Counted from the first letter of the stretch, positions 36,256 to 46,040 are shown. The stretch: DNA of 64,000 nucleotides from Natronorubrum texcoconense (GCF_900100335.1 NZ_FNFE01000007.1:1-64000); one strand, 5' to 3'. Translations and numbers: made by a program. Notes: generated by a model from the sequence alone, not told the origin.

Positions 36256-37055
36256 TCGTGACGGATTCCTAACTCATCGTTTTGCCAGTCGTCTACACAG
36301 CCTTCGTTTGTACCTGGAATGATCGATTGAGTAGTCCCTATCGCCCATCGATCGTTATGGTCACCTGTTCCTCTCATTACCTCATGCTCTGTGTTTACGA
36401 ATCCAATTGGACAATCACCGAAATCGTCTTGAACATATCGTCGATGATCCAAATTATCAGTGTCGAAACCACTACTCTGGGTAGAGAAGGTGTCTCTTTC
36501 ACTGCTCTTTGTTGCAGTCATACCGCTACTGTTTTCCAGAAAGTCTTTTGTGCTATTACGTCTCTCACTAACGTCCGAGCGCGGTAGTTCAATTTCACTA
36601 GCAGGGACCTCACTCAATATTTCCTCTTGAGAGAGTTCTGTATTGTATTCAGCCACTTCTGTGTCTTCAATAGGTTCGTACCTGAGATCTTCTCTTGGAG
36701 AGAATGAATCAGATAATGCGTAACCGAAATGAGAATGCATAACACCGTCATTGTCAATATAATGTGCGTATGATACGATATCATGCATGTCTGCTTTGGA
36801 CGGAACGGCTAAGAGTTTGTCATCAACCAAATCATCATCGTTGATTCGATTGAACTCATCTGCTTGGAGGTCAGATATTGCATCAGCACAAATTGGGCTG
36901 GCTCTTGTACCTTCTCGATAAACTTTGCCTGTTCCTGTATCTGGTCGATTACTGGGAGTTCCCTTAACGGGAGTGGATAGCATTAGAACACTACCCGCTG
37001 TGATTGCTGAAAGTGCTTTTCTACGAGACATTCGATGACTATTATTACTAGCCAT
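36234..37055 (-). CDS. Tat-signal secreted hypothetical protein in an AT-rich island
   Basis: 273 residues from ATG 37055 (MASNNSHRMSRRKALSAITAGSVLML), with SRRKALS as a twin-arginine-like signal. The mature part contains SPICADAISDLQADEFNRIND, DMHDIVSYAHYIDNDGVMHSHFGYALSDSF and DDFGDCPIGFVNTEHEVMRGTGDHNDRWAIGTTQ; no family is recognised. Codon usage favours A/T in third positions; a 60-base sample (36001-36060) has 24 G/C bases, against well over 60 percent in neighbouring genes, which suggests recent acquisition. The C-terminus may continue into the 127-residue frame downstream. Confidence 0.7.
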   Translation of the reverse strand: MASNNSHRMSRRKALSAITAGSVLMLSTPVKGTPSNRPDTGTGKVYREGTRASPICADAISDLQADEFNRINDDDLVDDKLLAVPSKADMHDIVSYAHYIDNDGVMHSHFGYALSDSFSPREDLRYEPIEDTEVAEYNTELSQEEILSEVPASEIELPRSDVSERRNSTKDFLENSSGMTATKSSERDTFSTQSSGFDTDNLDHRRYVQDDFGDCPIGFVNTEHEVMRGTGDHNDRWAIGTTQSIIPGTNEGCVDDWQNDELGIRHEWMKART

Positions 37056-37075
37056 ACGACATTCTATATGGCCGA

Positions 37076-37084
37076 GTATAAATA
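37076..37084 (-). promoter_or_regulatory. TATA box of the AT-rich-island gene
   Basis: The minus strand reads ACTTATTTATACTCGG here; TTTATA is centred about 26 bases before the ATG at 37055, fitting a leaderless transcript and supporting that start over the upstream and downstream alternatives. Confidence 0.6.
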
Positions 37085-37176
37085 AGTTCACATCGAAGTC
37101 ATAATTTGAATGAATGTTCCACTGTATTATTGGCTATGTCAGGTTAACGGAAAAGAATATAAGACCACCCGTTCGC

Positions 37177-37656
37177 TCAACAGATCGGCTCGCTCTCGCC
37201 GTACACCGCAAGAACGAGCGCCGTCGTGTGCACGCCCGACTCGGCTTGCGTGCTCTCGACGGCGACCCGCGGTTCGGTGAACTCCCAATCACGAAGCTCC
37301 TGGCCCGCGGCCAGCCCTTCGCGAACGCGTCGTTCGACGTCCTCGCGGTCCGTCTCTCCGGACGTCTCGTAGAACAGCCCCGGCCCGTCGTCGACCGACT
37401 GGGACCACGCGAGCGCCGCGCTGGCTCGGCCGGGGCCGGCGACGGTGGCTCGAGCCTCGACGACGGTCAGCCGTTCGCCGGCGGGACCGAGATCGGGTGC
37501 GGTGCCGACGGCTTCGACGTTCACGTCCGCGGGAATCACGGAGGAGACCGAGACGAGGTTGTAGTTCTCGACGCCGGCGTCCGCGAGCGCGGCGTCGTAG
37601 GACGACATCGCCGTGGGGCCGGACGCGGTCCCCCAGACGACTCGAATCGTGCTCAT
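37177..37656 (-). CDS. pdaD: Pyruvoyl-dependent arginine decarboxylase
   Basis: 159 residues. MSTIRVVWGTASGPTAMSSYDAALADAGVENYNLVSVSSVIPADVNV matches PdaD; self-cleavage is expected between Ser38 and Ser39 in VSSVIP, turning Ser39 into the pyruvoyl group. GPAGERLTVVEARA and GLFYETSG are further family blocks. The enzyme makes agmatine from arginine, needed in archaea for polyamines and for agmatidine in the tRNA-Ile2 wobble position. It stands alone, following the AT-rich island on the same strand. Confidence 0.92.
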   Translation of the reverse strand: MSTIRVVWGTASGPTAMSSYDAALADAGVENYNLVSVSSVIPADVNVEAVGTAPDLGPAGERLTVVEARATVAGPGRASAALAWSQSVDDGPGLFYETSGETDREDVERRVREGLAAGQELRDWEFTEPRVAVESTQAESGVHTTALVLAVYGESEPIC

Positions 37657-37749
37657 ACTCGCGTTCGGGGACCGAGGGCGTAAGGCGTTGCGGTTCCGAG
37701 GCCGAACCCGCCGAGCGGCGCGTCGTCTCGCGACTCTCCTCGCTGAAAT

Positions 37750-37974
37750 CTACCGGCGAACGAGTGCGGCGCTACCCGCGACGACGAACGCGGCTATTCC
37801 GGCGGCGAGCCCGTACCGAGCCGCTTCCGGGGGTGACTGACCGGCGATCAGGATCGAGCTGACCGCCCAACTCGAGCCGATGACACCCGCGAGAACGAGA
37901 CCGTGAACGAACGGGTGAGCCTCGAGCCACTGTCCGACCTATCGGTACCGACGAAACGCGGATTCGAGGCTCAT
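37750..37974 (-). pseudogene. Small membrane-protein gene interrupted by an in-frame stop
   Basis: From ATG 37974 the frame reads MSLESAFRRYR, then a TAG stop at codon 12 (37941-37939), then continues for 62 more codons: VGQWLEAHPFVHGLVLAGVIG, SSWAVSSILIAG and ARYGLAAGIAAFVVAGSAALVRR, ending with TAG at 37750. The downstream part has two clear hydrophobic spans separated by a short polar turn, typical of small haloarchaeal membrane proteins, and has no alternative ATG or GTG after the stop. Either the gene is inactivated, or a base is wrong in the assembly (CGG/CAG to TAG). Confidence 0.6.
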
Positions 37975-38044
37975 ACGTCGCTGTACGCACCGATAGTATC
38001 ACACGTCTAATAAGTCGGTCGAAGCAAATCGGGGAAGAAACCGC

Positions 38045-39277
38045 TTACTGGTAGAAGTAACCCGCCGACGAGATGACCTCGCTCGAGTCGTCTTTCTCGA
38101 TCTTCTCTAAGGCCTCGACGAAGTCCTGGTGGTGGACCTGCTCGCGGTCGTTACGGATCGCGAACATGCCGGCTTCGGTGGTGAGACTCTCGATCTCGGC
38201 ACCGGAGTAGCCGTCGGTGTCGTCGGCCAAGTCGGCGAAGTCGACCCCGTCCGCGACGTTCATGTTCCGGGTGTGGATCTCGAGGATCTGCTCGCGGCCG
38301 TCGCGGTCGGCCTCGGGGACTTCGATGAGTCGGTCGAAGCGACCGGGGCGGAGGATGGCGCGGTCGAGCATGTCGAAGCGGTTCGTCGCGGCGATGATGC
38401 GGATCTCGCCGCGGGCCTCGAAGCCGTCCATCTCGGAGAGCAACTGCATCATCGTTCGCTGGACCTCGGCGTCGCCGGAGGTCTTCGACTCCGTGCGAGT
38501 CGTGGCGATGGCGTCGATCTCGTCGATGAAGATTATTGCCGGCTCGCGCTCGCGGGCCATCTCGAAGAGGTCGCGGACGAGTCGGGAGCCCTCGCCGATG
38601 AACTTCCGGACGAGCTCCGAGCCGGCCATCTTGATGAAGGTGGCGTCGGTCTCGTTGGCGACGGCTTTGGCGAGCATCGTCTTGCCGGTCCCGGGCGGGC
38701 CGTAGAGCAGGACGCCGCTCGGCGGCTCGATCCCGACCTCGTGGAACAGTTCGGGTTCGGCCAGCGGCTGTTCGACGGCCTCGCGGACCTCGCGAACCTG
38801 CTCGTCGATCCCGCCGATGTCTGCGTAGGTTACTTCCGGCTTCTCCGTGATCTCCATCGACTGGGCGCGCGCGTCGGTCTCGGCGTTGAGCACCGTCTGG
38901 ATCGCAAAGGAGTCGTTGACCGCGACGCGGTCGCCGGGATCGACCTCCTCGACGATGCGCGGGGAGACGTCCGTGAGCACCTCCTGGTTGTTGCCGTGCT
39001 GTTTGACGATCACTTCGTCGTTCTCGAGGACGTCCTCGACGGTGGCGATGTACAGCGAGGAGCTCTTGAGCGTCTCGTTCTCGCGCTCGACGCGCTCGAC
39101 GCGGTCGCGCAGGTCTTGGCGACGCTGTTCGGCCTCCTCGAGCTGCTCGGTGAGCTGTTCGTTTACCTCCGCGAGATCCGCAAAGTGCCCGCGGAGCGCC
39201 TCGAGCCGCTCATCGTCGGGGAGATCGGGATCGATATCGCGGTGAGGTCGGTCTGGGATAGACGGGCTTCGAGACAT
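38045..39277 (-). CDS. pan: Proteasome-activating nucleotidase (PAN)
   Basis: 410 residues. An N-terminal coiled coil (about 20-70) is followed by an OB-like domain (SLYIATVEDVLENDEVIVKQHGNNQEVLTDV) and one AAA+ module: Walker A GPPGTGKT (about 193-200), Walker B IIFIDEIDAI, sensor AATNR and arginine fingers in ILRPGRFDR. The C-terminus FYQ is an HbYX motif that docks into the 20S proteasome alpha ring. It is a hexameric unfoldase feeding substrates to the proteasome. Haloarchaea often have two PAN genes; which one this is cannot be said. Confidence 0.96.
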   Translation of the reverse strand: MSRSPSIPDRPHRDIDPDLPDDERLEALRGHFADLAEVNEQLTEQLEEAEQRRQDLRDRVERVERENETLKSSSLYIATVEDVLENDEVIVKQHGNNQEVLTDVSPRIVEEVDPGDRVAVNDSFAIQTVLNAETDARAQSMEITEKPEVTYADIGGIDEQVREVREAVEQPLAEPELFHEVGIEPPSGVLLYGPPGTGKTMLAKAVANETDATFIKMAGSELVRKFIGEGSRLVRDLFEMAREREPAIIFIDEIDAIATTRTESKTSGDAEVQRTMMQLLSEMDGFEARGEIRIIAATNRFDMLDRAILRPGRFDRLIEVPEADRDGREQILEIHTRNMNVADGVDFADLADDTDGYSGAEIESLTTEAGMFAIRNDREQVHHQDFVEALEKIEKDDSSEVISSAGYFYQ

Positions 39278-39384
39278 CCTGACGTACGCTGGTAAGTCCC
39301 CGATGATAAATGTGCCTTTGGGTCCCGGACGGTTTTCGAATCAGAGTACGGCGCGGCGGAACCCTCGATATACGGGGAGGAACG

Positions 39385-41196
39385 CTACTCGAGCAGCGCG
39401 TCCATCTCCTCGAGTCGCTGGCCGTAGCTCTCGAGCGCGCGATCGATCGGGTCCGAACTGCTCATGTCGACGCCGGCGATGCGCAGCAGTTCGAGGGGAT
39501 ACTCCCGGGAACCGCGCCGGAGGAACTCGAGGTAGTCCTCGGCCGCGTCGCGGTTCGGCTCGCTGCCGGCTCCGTTCGGGAGGACGTCGTCGACGATGGC
39601 CAGCGCGGCCGAAATCCCGGTCGCGTACTGGTAGACGTAGAACGCGCGGTAGAAGTGGGGGATGCGCATCCACTCGCGGGCGATGTGGTCGTCGACGACG
39701 GCGGGCTCGTAGTACTCCGATTTGAGTCCGCGGTAGAGTTCGTCCAGTCGGTCCGCCGTCAGCGGTTCGCCCTCCTCCTCTAAGCGGTGGGCCTCGTGTT
39801 CGAACTCCGCGAACAGCGTCTGTCGGTAGAGCGTCGAGCGGACGCGTTCCAGGAATTCGTTGAGCACGTGCTTGCGGAACTCGGGGTCGTCGACGGTCTC
39901 GAGCAAGTGATTCGTCAGCAGGGCCTCGTTGACCGTACTGGCGACCTCGGCCACGAAGATTTCGTAGTTCGAGTAGACGAAGGGCTGTTCGTCTTTCGTC
40001 AACTCGGAGTGCATCGAGTGGCCGAGTTCGTGGGCCAGCGTGTACATCGAGGAGATGTCGTTCTGATAGTTCATCAGGATAAAGGGCTGGGTGTCGTAGG
40101 TGCCGCCCGAGTACGCCCCGGACTGCTTGCCCTCGTTCTCGTAGACGTCGACCCAGCGCGAGTCGAGACCCTCGGCGACGCGGGACTGGTACTCCTCACC
40201 CAGCGGCGCGAGGGAGTCGACGACCCACTCCGCGGCTTGATCGTACTCGACGTCGGGACCCTCGTCGCCGGTCAGGGGCATGTAGACGTCCCACATCTGG
40301 AGCTCTTCGACCTCGAGGGCCTGTCGCTTGAGTTCGGCGTGGTGGTGGAGCTTGTCGATGTTCTCGTGGACGCTGTCGACGAGCGTGTCGTAGACGTCGA
40401 CGGGGACGTTGGGACCGTCGAGGGCGGCCTCGCGAGCCGTGTCGTAGTTTCGCGCCCGGGCCGTCTTGACGTCGGCCTTGACGCTGTTCTTGTAGGCCGA
40501 GGCGACCGTGTTTCGGAGCGACTCCCACTCGTCGTAGTACTCCTCGTGGACCGTCCGGCGGAAATCGCGGTTCGGCCGTTTGAGCAGGTTGACGAAGTTG
40601 CTCTGGGTGATTTCGACGGCGTCACCGTCGGAATCCTCGACCGTGGGGAACGCCATGTCCGCGTTCGCGAGCATGTTGTACACCTCTCCCGTCGCGCCCG
40701 TGACTTCGCCCAGTTCGGCGAGCAACTCCTCGACTTCGGCCGAGCGCGTGTGCGGTTTCATCCGCAGGACGTCGTCGACGTAGTGGTCGTACGTCTCGAG
40801 CGCCGGTTCCGCGTCGACCATCTCGTCGAACGCCTCGCGCGTCAGCTCCTGCAGTTCGGGATCGATGAACGAGGCCGCGGAGTGGGCGTCGGAAGCGAGC
40901 GACTGCGCTCGCGCCGTCAGGGCCTGATACTGCTGATTCGTCGTGTCCTCGTCGCGACGCATTCGAGCGTAGGAGGCGACCATCGACACCTCGCGCATGA
41001 TCTCGTCGCGCAACTCGAGCGTCTCGAGGAGCGTGTCGGCGTCGTCGGTAACCTGTCCTTCGTACGCGGCGAGTTCGTCGACGCGCTCGGCGACCGTCTC
41101 GTAGGCGCTCTCCCAGTCGTCGTCGGACGCGTAGATGCTCTCGAGATCCCAGGTATAGTCCTCGTCGACCTCGGAGCGTTCGGGAACAGAACTCAT
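39385..41196 (-). CDS. pepF: Oligoendopeptidase F (M3 metallopeptidase)
   Basis: 603 residues. The zinc motif AHELGHSMHSEL lies near residue 387 (HELGH), with the third ligand region in FVAEVASTVNEALL. The N-terminus EVDEDYTWDLESIYASDDDWESAYE and C-terminal FYRAFYVYQYATGISAALAI are typical of PepF, as is the length. It cleaves cytosolic peptides of roughly 7-17 residues, fitting downstream processing of proteasome products next to pan, although the two genes are about 107 bases apart and may be transcribed separately. Confidence 0.95.
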   Translation of the reverse strand: MSSVPERSEVDEDYTWDLESIYASDDDWESAYETVAERVDELAAYEGQVTDDADTLLETLELRDEIMREVSMVASYARMRRDEDTTNQQYQALTARAQSLASDAHSAASFIDPELQELTREAFDEMVDAEPALETYDHYVDDVLRMKPHTRSAEVEELLAELGEVTGATGEVYNMLANADMAFPTVEDSDGDAVEITQSNFVNLLKRPNRDFRRTVHEEYYDEWESLRNTVASAYKNSVKADVKTARARNYDTAREAALDGPNVPVDVYDTLVDSVHENIDKLHHHAELKRQALEVEELQMWDVYMPLTGDEGPDVEYDQAAEWVVDSLAPLGEEYQSRVAEGLDSRWVDVYENEGKQSGAYSGGTYDTQPFILMNYQNDISSMYTLAHELGHSMHSELTKDEQPFVYSNYEIFVAEVASTVNEALLTNHLLETVDDPEFRKHVLNEFLERVRSTLYRQTLFAEFEHEAHRLEEEGEPLTADRLDELYRGLKSEYYEPAVVDDHIAREWMRIPHFYRAFYVYQYATGISAALAIVDDVLPNGAGSEPNRDAAEDYLEFLRRGSREYPLELLRIAGVDMSSSDPIDRALESYGQRLEEMDALLE

Positions 41197-41391
41197 AGCA
41201 CGCGTTTCGGAACGTAGGTGGTAAAGGGTATCGAAGGGGGATGGTCACACCACACACGACAGAACCGTCGGGACATCGCCGAGCGGTCGGTTTGGTCGCC
41301 GAGACGGTAGTCGAACGGTCTCCGTCTCGCGCGACCAATCCCGGCCGAATCCGACCAGCAAAATATGCCGCTCGAGCGCGAATAGCCGGCT

Positions 41392-42822
41392 ATGGACGAC
41401 GAGGCAATCATCGACGAGCGACTCGAGCGCGCGCTCGGTCGTGCCTGGAGCGACGACCGGGGCTGGGAACTGCTGACACGATTGACCGAACTCCCCCACC
41501 GGATGGGGGGTTCGCCGGGCGAACGCCGCGCCGCAGAGATCGTTCGCGAGGAGCTGACCGACGCCGGACTCGAGGACGTCGAGTTCCAGGAGTTTCCCAT
41601 GCAGTACTGGGAACGAGGCTCCACGGAGTTCGCCGTGCTGGGAAGCGAGACGACGACCGGCGGGAGCGGGGATTCGGGAACCGATTCGGATCCGCAGCGT
41701 GACAGCCCTGAGTCGGGATCCACGGGCGTCGACCGCTCGTTCGAGGCGATCGCACTCCCGTACGCCCCGGCGGGCGACGTTGAGGGACCGTTAGTCGACG
41801 TCGGCTACGGGACGCCGACGGAACTCGAGGACGTCGATCTCCAGGGGGCGATCGCCGTCGCGAGTACGACGACGCCGTCGGGCCAGCGGTTCGTCCACCG
41901 GATGGAGAAGTTCGGTCACGCGGTCGCGGCGGGCGCGAAGGCGTTCGTCTTCGCGAATCACGTGCAAGGACAGCTACCGCCGACGGGGGCGCTGAAGTTC
42001 GACAGCGAGGCCGCAGTTCCCGGCGTCGGCGTCAGCGCCGAGACCCACGACTGGCTGACCGAGTACGCCGACAGGGGGGCTCGAGGGCGGCTTCGCGTCG
42101 ACGCCTCGACGCAGGACGGCTCGAGTCAGAACGTCCACGGGACGCTTGGCCCCGACACGGACGAGGAGGTCCTCGTCGTCGCCCACTACGACGCCCACGA
42201 CATCACCGAGGGGGCACTGGACAACGGCTGCGGTATCTCGACCGTCGCCGCCGCGACGTCGATCCTGTCGGCGATCGAGGGTGACCTCGACTGTCGGGTC
42301 CGGATCGCCGGCGTCGGCTGCGAGGAGATCGGATTGCTGGGTGCCGAGGCGATGGCCGACGAACTCGACCTCGAGTCGATCCGCGCGGTCCTCAACGTCG
42401 ACGGCGCGGGCCGGTTTCGGAACCTGAAGGCGTACTCCCACGGCTCCGAGCCGATCGCGGAACTGGCTGAAGAAGTGACGGACGCGGCGGGCCAGCCGGT
42501 CGTCCACGAGTCGGATCCGCACCCGTTCAGCGATCACTGGCCGTTCCTGCGGGCGGGAGCACCCGCACTCCAACTGCACAGCGAGCCGCCGGAGGGCTCC
42601 GAACGGGGCCGCGGCTGGGGACACACGAGCGCGGACACGCGAGACAAGGTCGATCCGCGGAACCTCCGCGAGCACGCCATGCTGACGGCGCTGCTGGTTC
42701 GCGAACTGACGCGGACGGACGTGCCGCGAGTCGAGGCCGGCGAGTTACGCGAGCAACTACGAGAACAGGAGTACGAGCCGGGGATGCGGGCCGCAGAGGT
42801 TTGGCCGGACGGGTGGGAGTGA
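41392..42822 (+). CDS. M28-family zinc peptidase
   Basis: 476 residues. There is no signal peptide (starts MDDEAIIDERLERALGRAW). A protease-associated-like region precedes the catalytic domain. Metal and catalytic residues fit HYDAHDITEGALDNGCGISTV (about 263-283), GCEEIGLLGAEAMADEL (about 304-320), NVDGAGR and a histidine in DHWPFLRAGAPALQL. It resembles bacterial and archaeal M28 aminopeptidases/Iap-like enzymes that remove N-terminal residues. A Gly/Ser-rich insertion (about 85-115) breaks the N-terminal part. Probably cytoplasmic. Confidence 0.9.
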   Translation: MDDEAIIDERLERALGRAWSDDRGWELLTRLTELPHRMGGSPGERRAAEIVREELTDAGLEDVEFQEFPMQYWERGSTEFAVLGSETTTGGSGDSGTDSDPQRDSPESGSTGVDRSFEAIALPYAPAGDVEGPLVDVGYGTPTELEDVDLQGAIAVASTTTPSGQRFVHRMEKFGHAVAAGAKAFVFANHVQGQLPPTGALKFDSEAAVPGVGVSAETHDWLTEYADRGARGRLRVDASTQDGSSQNVHGTLGPDTDEEVLVVAHYDAHDITEGALDNGCGISTVAAATSILSAIEGDLDCRVRIAGVGCEEIGLLGAEAMADELDLESIRAVLNVDGAGRFRNLKAYSHGSEPIAELAEEVTDAAGQPVVHESDPHPFSDHWPFLRAGAPALQLHSEPPEGSERGRGWGHTSADTRDKVDPRNLREHAMLTALLVRELTRTDVPRVEAGELREQLREQEYEPGMRAAEVWPDGWE

Positions 42823-42940
42823 GAGACGGCTCGCGAGCCAACGTGAACTCCGGCGTTGAAAGACGGGAGCCGACGGGAACGACTCCGTGAATCGCCGAGA
42901 CCGGCAGGAGATTTAACTACAGCTATCGATTGGAGACGGT

Positions 42941-45634
42941 ATGAGCGATCCGGGAGAGCGCGTAGGGTCGAACTCGCGGACGGTCGAGGAGGGGCCGTCC
43001 CGCGAGTACCGGACACTCGCCGACACCCTCGAGGACGGCGTCTTCCAACTCGACGCCGAGGGGCGGTTCGTCGCGGTCACCGACGGCATCGTCGACCGGA
43101 CGGGGTACGCCCGCGACGACCTGCTGGGCGCACACGTCTCGCTCGTCGTCCGCGAAACGGATACCGAACGCCTCGAGCGAGCGCTTCGATCGCGACTCGA
43201 GAGCGACGGCGACGATACGACACAGGAGGTCGTGATAGAGACGGTCGAGGGCGACCGTGTCCGATGCGAGCTACAGTGGAGTCGACTCGTCGAGGACGGC
43301 ACGTTCGAGGGGATCGTCGGCGTCGTCAGCGAGGTCGACGACCGGACCGGCGCGGGCGGCCGGAGCGAATCCATCTGGGAGCGGTACGAATCGATCACGA
43401 GCGTCATCGACGACGCCGACGTCGGCGTGTTCATCCTGGACGAGGCGTTCGACATCGTATGGATCGACGAGACGATCGAACGGTACTTCGGCCTGAGCCG
43501 GGACGACGTCGTCGGCCGGGACAAGAAGACGGTCATCGAAGAGACGATCCGGGACCGGTTCGCCGATCCTGACGCGTTCGCGGAGACCGTGCGAGCGACC
43601 TACGACGACAACACGTACGTCGAGCAGTTCGAGTGTCACATCACCGCCGGCCCCGACCGCGAGGAGCGCTGGCTCGAGCACCGGAGCAAGCCGATCGAGT
43701 CGGGTCGGTACGCGGGTGGTCGAGTCGAACTGTACTACGACATCACCGACCGGAAGGAGTCGGAACGAGCCCGACGGGAGAGCGAACGGCGGTTTCGATC
43801 GTTGATCGACGCCGTCGAGGAGTACGCGATCTTCACCCTCGACCCGGACGGACGGCTCGCGAGCTGGAACGAGGGTGGCGAACGGATCGCGGGCTACGAC
43901 TCGTCACAGATTCTCGGCGAGCACGTGTCGGTGTTTTACACCGACGAGGATCGAGCGAACGAGGTCCCGGAGCGCCAGCTCGCACGAGCGAGGGAGGAGG
44001 GGTCCATCGAGGACGAAGGCTGGCGCGTTCGGGCCGACGGCTCGCGATTCTGGGCGAGGGTAACGATTACCGCGATCCGAGACGACGACGCCGAGATACA
44101 GGGGTACGCGAAGATCACGCGCGATATGACCGAGCGACGGGAGCGCGAACGACAGCTGCGTCGCGAGCGGGATCTGACCGAACGGATCCTGGAGACGAGC
44201 CCGGTCGGCATTGCCGTGGTGAACTCCGACGGTTCGACGAGCCGAGCGAACGAACGGATGGCCGAACTGCTCTCGGTTCCGGCGAGCGAAATGTCGGGGT
44301 ACAGCGCGGGTCAGCGCGAGATGTTCGATGCGAACGGGGAGTTTCTCCCGGTGGAACGCCGCCCGGCGAGCCGCGTTTTCGAGCGGGGAGCGCCGGTGTA
44401 CGATCAGGAGATCCTGCTGTCTCCCGCGACGGAACGGCGAACGTGGCTGTCGGTGAACGCGACGCCGATCACCGACGACGGAGGCTCGCCGGAGCGGGCC
44501 CTCGTCACTGCGACGGATATCACCGATCTGAAAAAGCTGGCGGACCGCCGAAAGCGGGAACTGCAGGAACGGGAGAAAGAGCTCGCCGCCGTCCGCCTCG
44601 CGACGGATCTGCTCGAGACCGGTGACCAGCCGATCGAGACCCTGCTTCGCGAGTTCGTCACGGAGCTTCCACAGTTCTTCAAGTATCCCGAACGGACCGG
44701 TGCACGCGTCTCGGTCGGCCAGCACGTCGCAGCCACCGACGGGTTCGATCGGATATTGCCGACGATCAGCGCTCGCACCAGGACGGACACCGGGACGCCG
44801 ATCACGATCGAGATCGGGACCGCCGCGAGCACGCCTGAACCCGACGCGGAACCGTTTCTCGAGGAGGAACGCGAACTCATCGAGACGCTCGCGACGCTCG
44901 TTCGCTTTCACTTCGAGCGCCAGGAGTACATCGACGAGTTACAGGCGGAGACCAGGCGCTTAGAGCAGTTCGCGTACGCCGCCAGCCACGACCTCCAGGA
45001 GCCGCTGCGGATGGTCTCGAGCTACCTCCAGTTGCTCGAGCGCCGCTACGGCGACGAGTTCGACGACGACGGCGAGGAGTTCATCGGCTACGCCGTCGAC
45101 GGCGCCGAACGGATGCGGGACATGATCGACGGGCTGCTCGCCTACTCGCGGGTCGAAACCCGCGGCGACCCGTTCGAGCGGGTCGATCTGGACGCCGTGC
45201 TCGACGACGTTCTATTGGATCTCGAGCGGCGGATCGCCGAAACCAGCACCGAGATCACCGCGACGGAGCTACCGACCGTCGAGGGAGACGCCAGCCAACT
45301 CCGACAGGTGTTCCAGAACCTCATCATCAACGCGATCGAGTACAGCGAGGACATTCCGCAGGTCGAGATCTCGGCCGAACGAAGCGGAGACCAGTGGATC
45401 GTGTCGATTCGTGACGAAGGGATCGGCATCGACCCCGATGAGACGGATCGAATCTTCGAGGTCTTTCAGCGGCTCCACAGCCGCGAGACTCACGCCGGAA
45501 CCGGTATCGGGTTGGCGCTGTGTCGGCGGATCGTCGAGCGCCACGGCGGCGAGATCTGGGTCGACTCCGAGCCAGATCAGGGATCGACGTTCTCGTTTAC
45601 GTTGCCGGCGGCCAACGGCGTCGGCGGGAGCTAA
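42941..45634 (+). CDS. Multi-PAS sensor histidine kinase
   Basis: 897 residues without membrane spans. Four PAS domains follow one another: about 24-130 (TLADTLEDGVFQLDAEGRFVAV), 146-270, 280-400 (LIDAVEEYAIFTLDPDGRLASWNEGGERIAGYD, a frequent light/oxygen PAS type) and 410-530. A degenerate GAF-like linker comes next (about 545-655). HisKA has FAYAASHDLQEPLRMVSSYLQLLERRYGDEF (His near 683) and the HATPase has FQNLIINAIEYS, DEGIGID and GTGIGLALCRRIVERHGG. This LEQFAYAASHDLQEPL type is related to phytochrome-like kinases common in haloarchaea. No adjacent response regulator, so it probably acts on a stand-alone receiver protein. Confidence 0.94.
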   Translation: MSDPGERVGSNSRTVEEGPSREYRTLADTLEDGVFQLDAEGRFVAVTDGIVDRTGYARDDLLGAHVSLVVRETDTERLERALRSRLESDGDDTTQEVVIETVEGDRVRCELQWSRLVEDGTFEGIVGVVSEVDDRTGAGGRSESIWERYESITSVIDDADVGVFILDEAFDIVWIDETIERYFGLSRDDVVGRDKKTVIEETIRDRFADPDAFAETVRATYDDNTYVEQFECHITAGPDREERWLEHRSKPIESGRYAGGRVELYYDITDRKESERARRESERRFRSLIDAVEEYAIFTLDPDGRLASWNEGGERIAGYDSSQILGEHVSVFYTDEDRANEVPERQLARAREEGSIEDEGWRVRADGSRFWARVTITAIRDDDAEIQGYAKITRDMTERRERERQLRRERDLTERILETSPVGIAVVNSDGSTSRANERMAELLSVPASEMSGYSAGQREMFDANGEFLPVERRPASRVFERGAPVYDQEILLSPATERRTWLSVNATPITDDGGSPERALVTATDITDLKKLADRRKRELQEREKELAAVRLATDLLETGDQPIETLLREFVTELPQFFKYPERTGARVSVGQHVAATDGFDRILPTISARTRTDTGTPITIEIGTAASTPEPDAEPFLEEERELIETLATLVRFHFERQEYIDELQAETRRLEQFAYAASHDLQEPLRMVSSYLQLLERRYGDEFDDDGEEFIGYAVDGAERMRDMIDGLLAYSRVETRGDPFERVDLDAVLDDVLLDLERRIAETSTEITATELPTVEGDASQLRQVFQNLIINAIEYSEDIPQVEISAERSGDQWIVSIRDEGIGIDPDETDRIFEVFQRLHSRETHAGTGIGLALCRRIVERHGGEIWVDSEPDQGSTFSFTLPAANGVGGS

Positions 45635-45664
45635 AAAGGAGCGACTCGCCGCGAGAGATCATCC

Positions 45665-45979
45665 CTAGAAGGGGACGTCGTCCGAAATGTCCCGAGACGT
45701 CCCCTCACTCAGCCCGTCGAAGCCGGTGGTCACCGAGACGTAGTCGATCGCGTCGATCTCGCTCGGGAGCCGCCGCTGGATCGCCTGCGTCGTCATCGGA
45801 CTGACGCCACAGCCGCTGCAGGCGCCGCTTAAGTTGATCTCGACGTGGCCCTCCTCGAGATCGACGTCGGTGATCGAGGAGTCGCCGCCGTGGGCCTGAA
45901 TCTGGGGGAAGTTTCGCTGGAGGAACAGCGACACCGCTTCTCGAACCTCGTCTTCGGGGGACTGGACGGACTCGCTCAT
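45665..45979 (-). CDS. NifU C-terminal-domain protein
   Basis: 104 residues from ATG 45979 (MSESVQSPEDEVREAVSLFL). NFPQIQAHGGDSSITDVDLEEGHVEINLSGACSGCGVSPMTTQAIQRRL is the NifU/Nfu domain, with the CxxC (CSGC) that holds a transient iron-sulfur cluster for transfer to client proteins. The C-terminus DISDDVPF is an unrelated short tail. The gene is convergent with the sensor kinase gene. Confidence 0.92.
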   Translation of the reverse strand: MSESVQSPEDEVREAVSLFLQRNFPQIQAHGGDSSITDVDLEEGHVEINLSGACSGCGVSPMTTQAIQRRLPSEIDAIDYVSVTTGFDGLSEGTSRDISDDVPF

Positions 45980-46040
45980 GCTCGACTCGAGGATCCGGAT
46001 GGATAAATCTCTGTTCACCGCTCGAGTCGGTCGTCTCGTT

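Noticed and set aside
36282-36587. 101-codon plus-strand frame in the AT-rich island
   Set aside because: It is antisense to the Tat-signal protein, which has a signal peptide and a well-placed TATA box.
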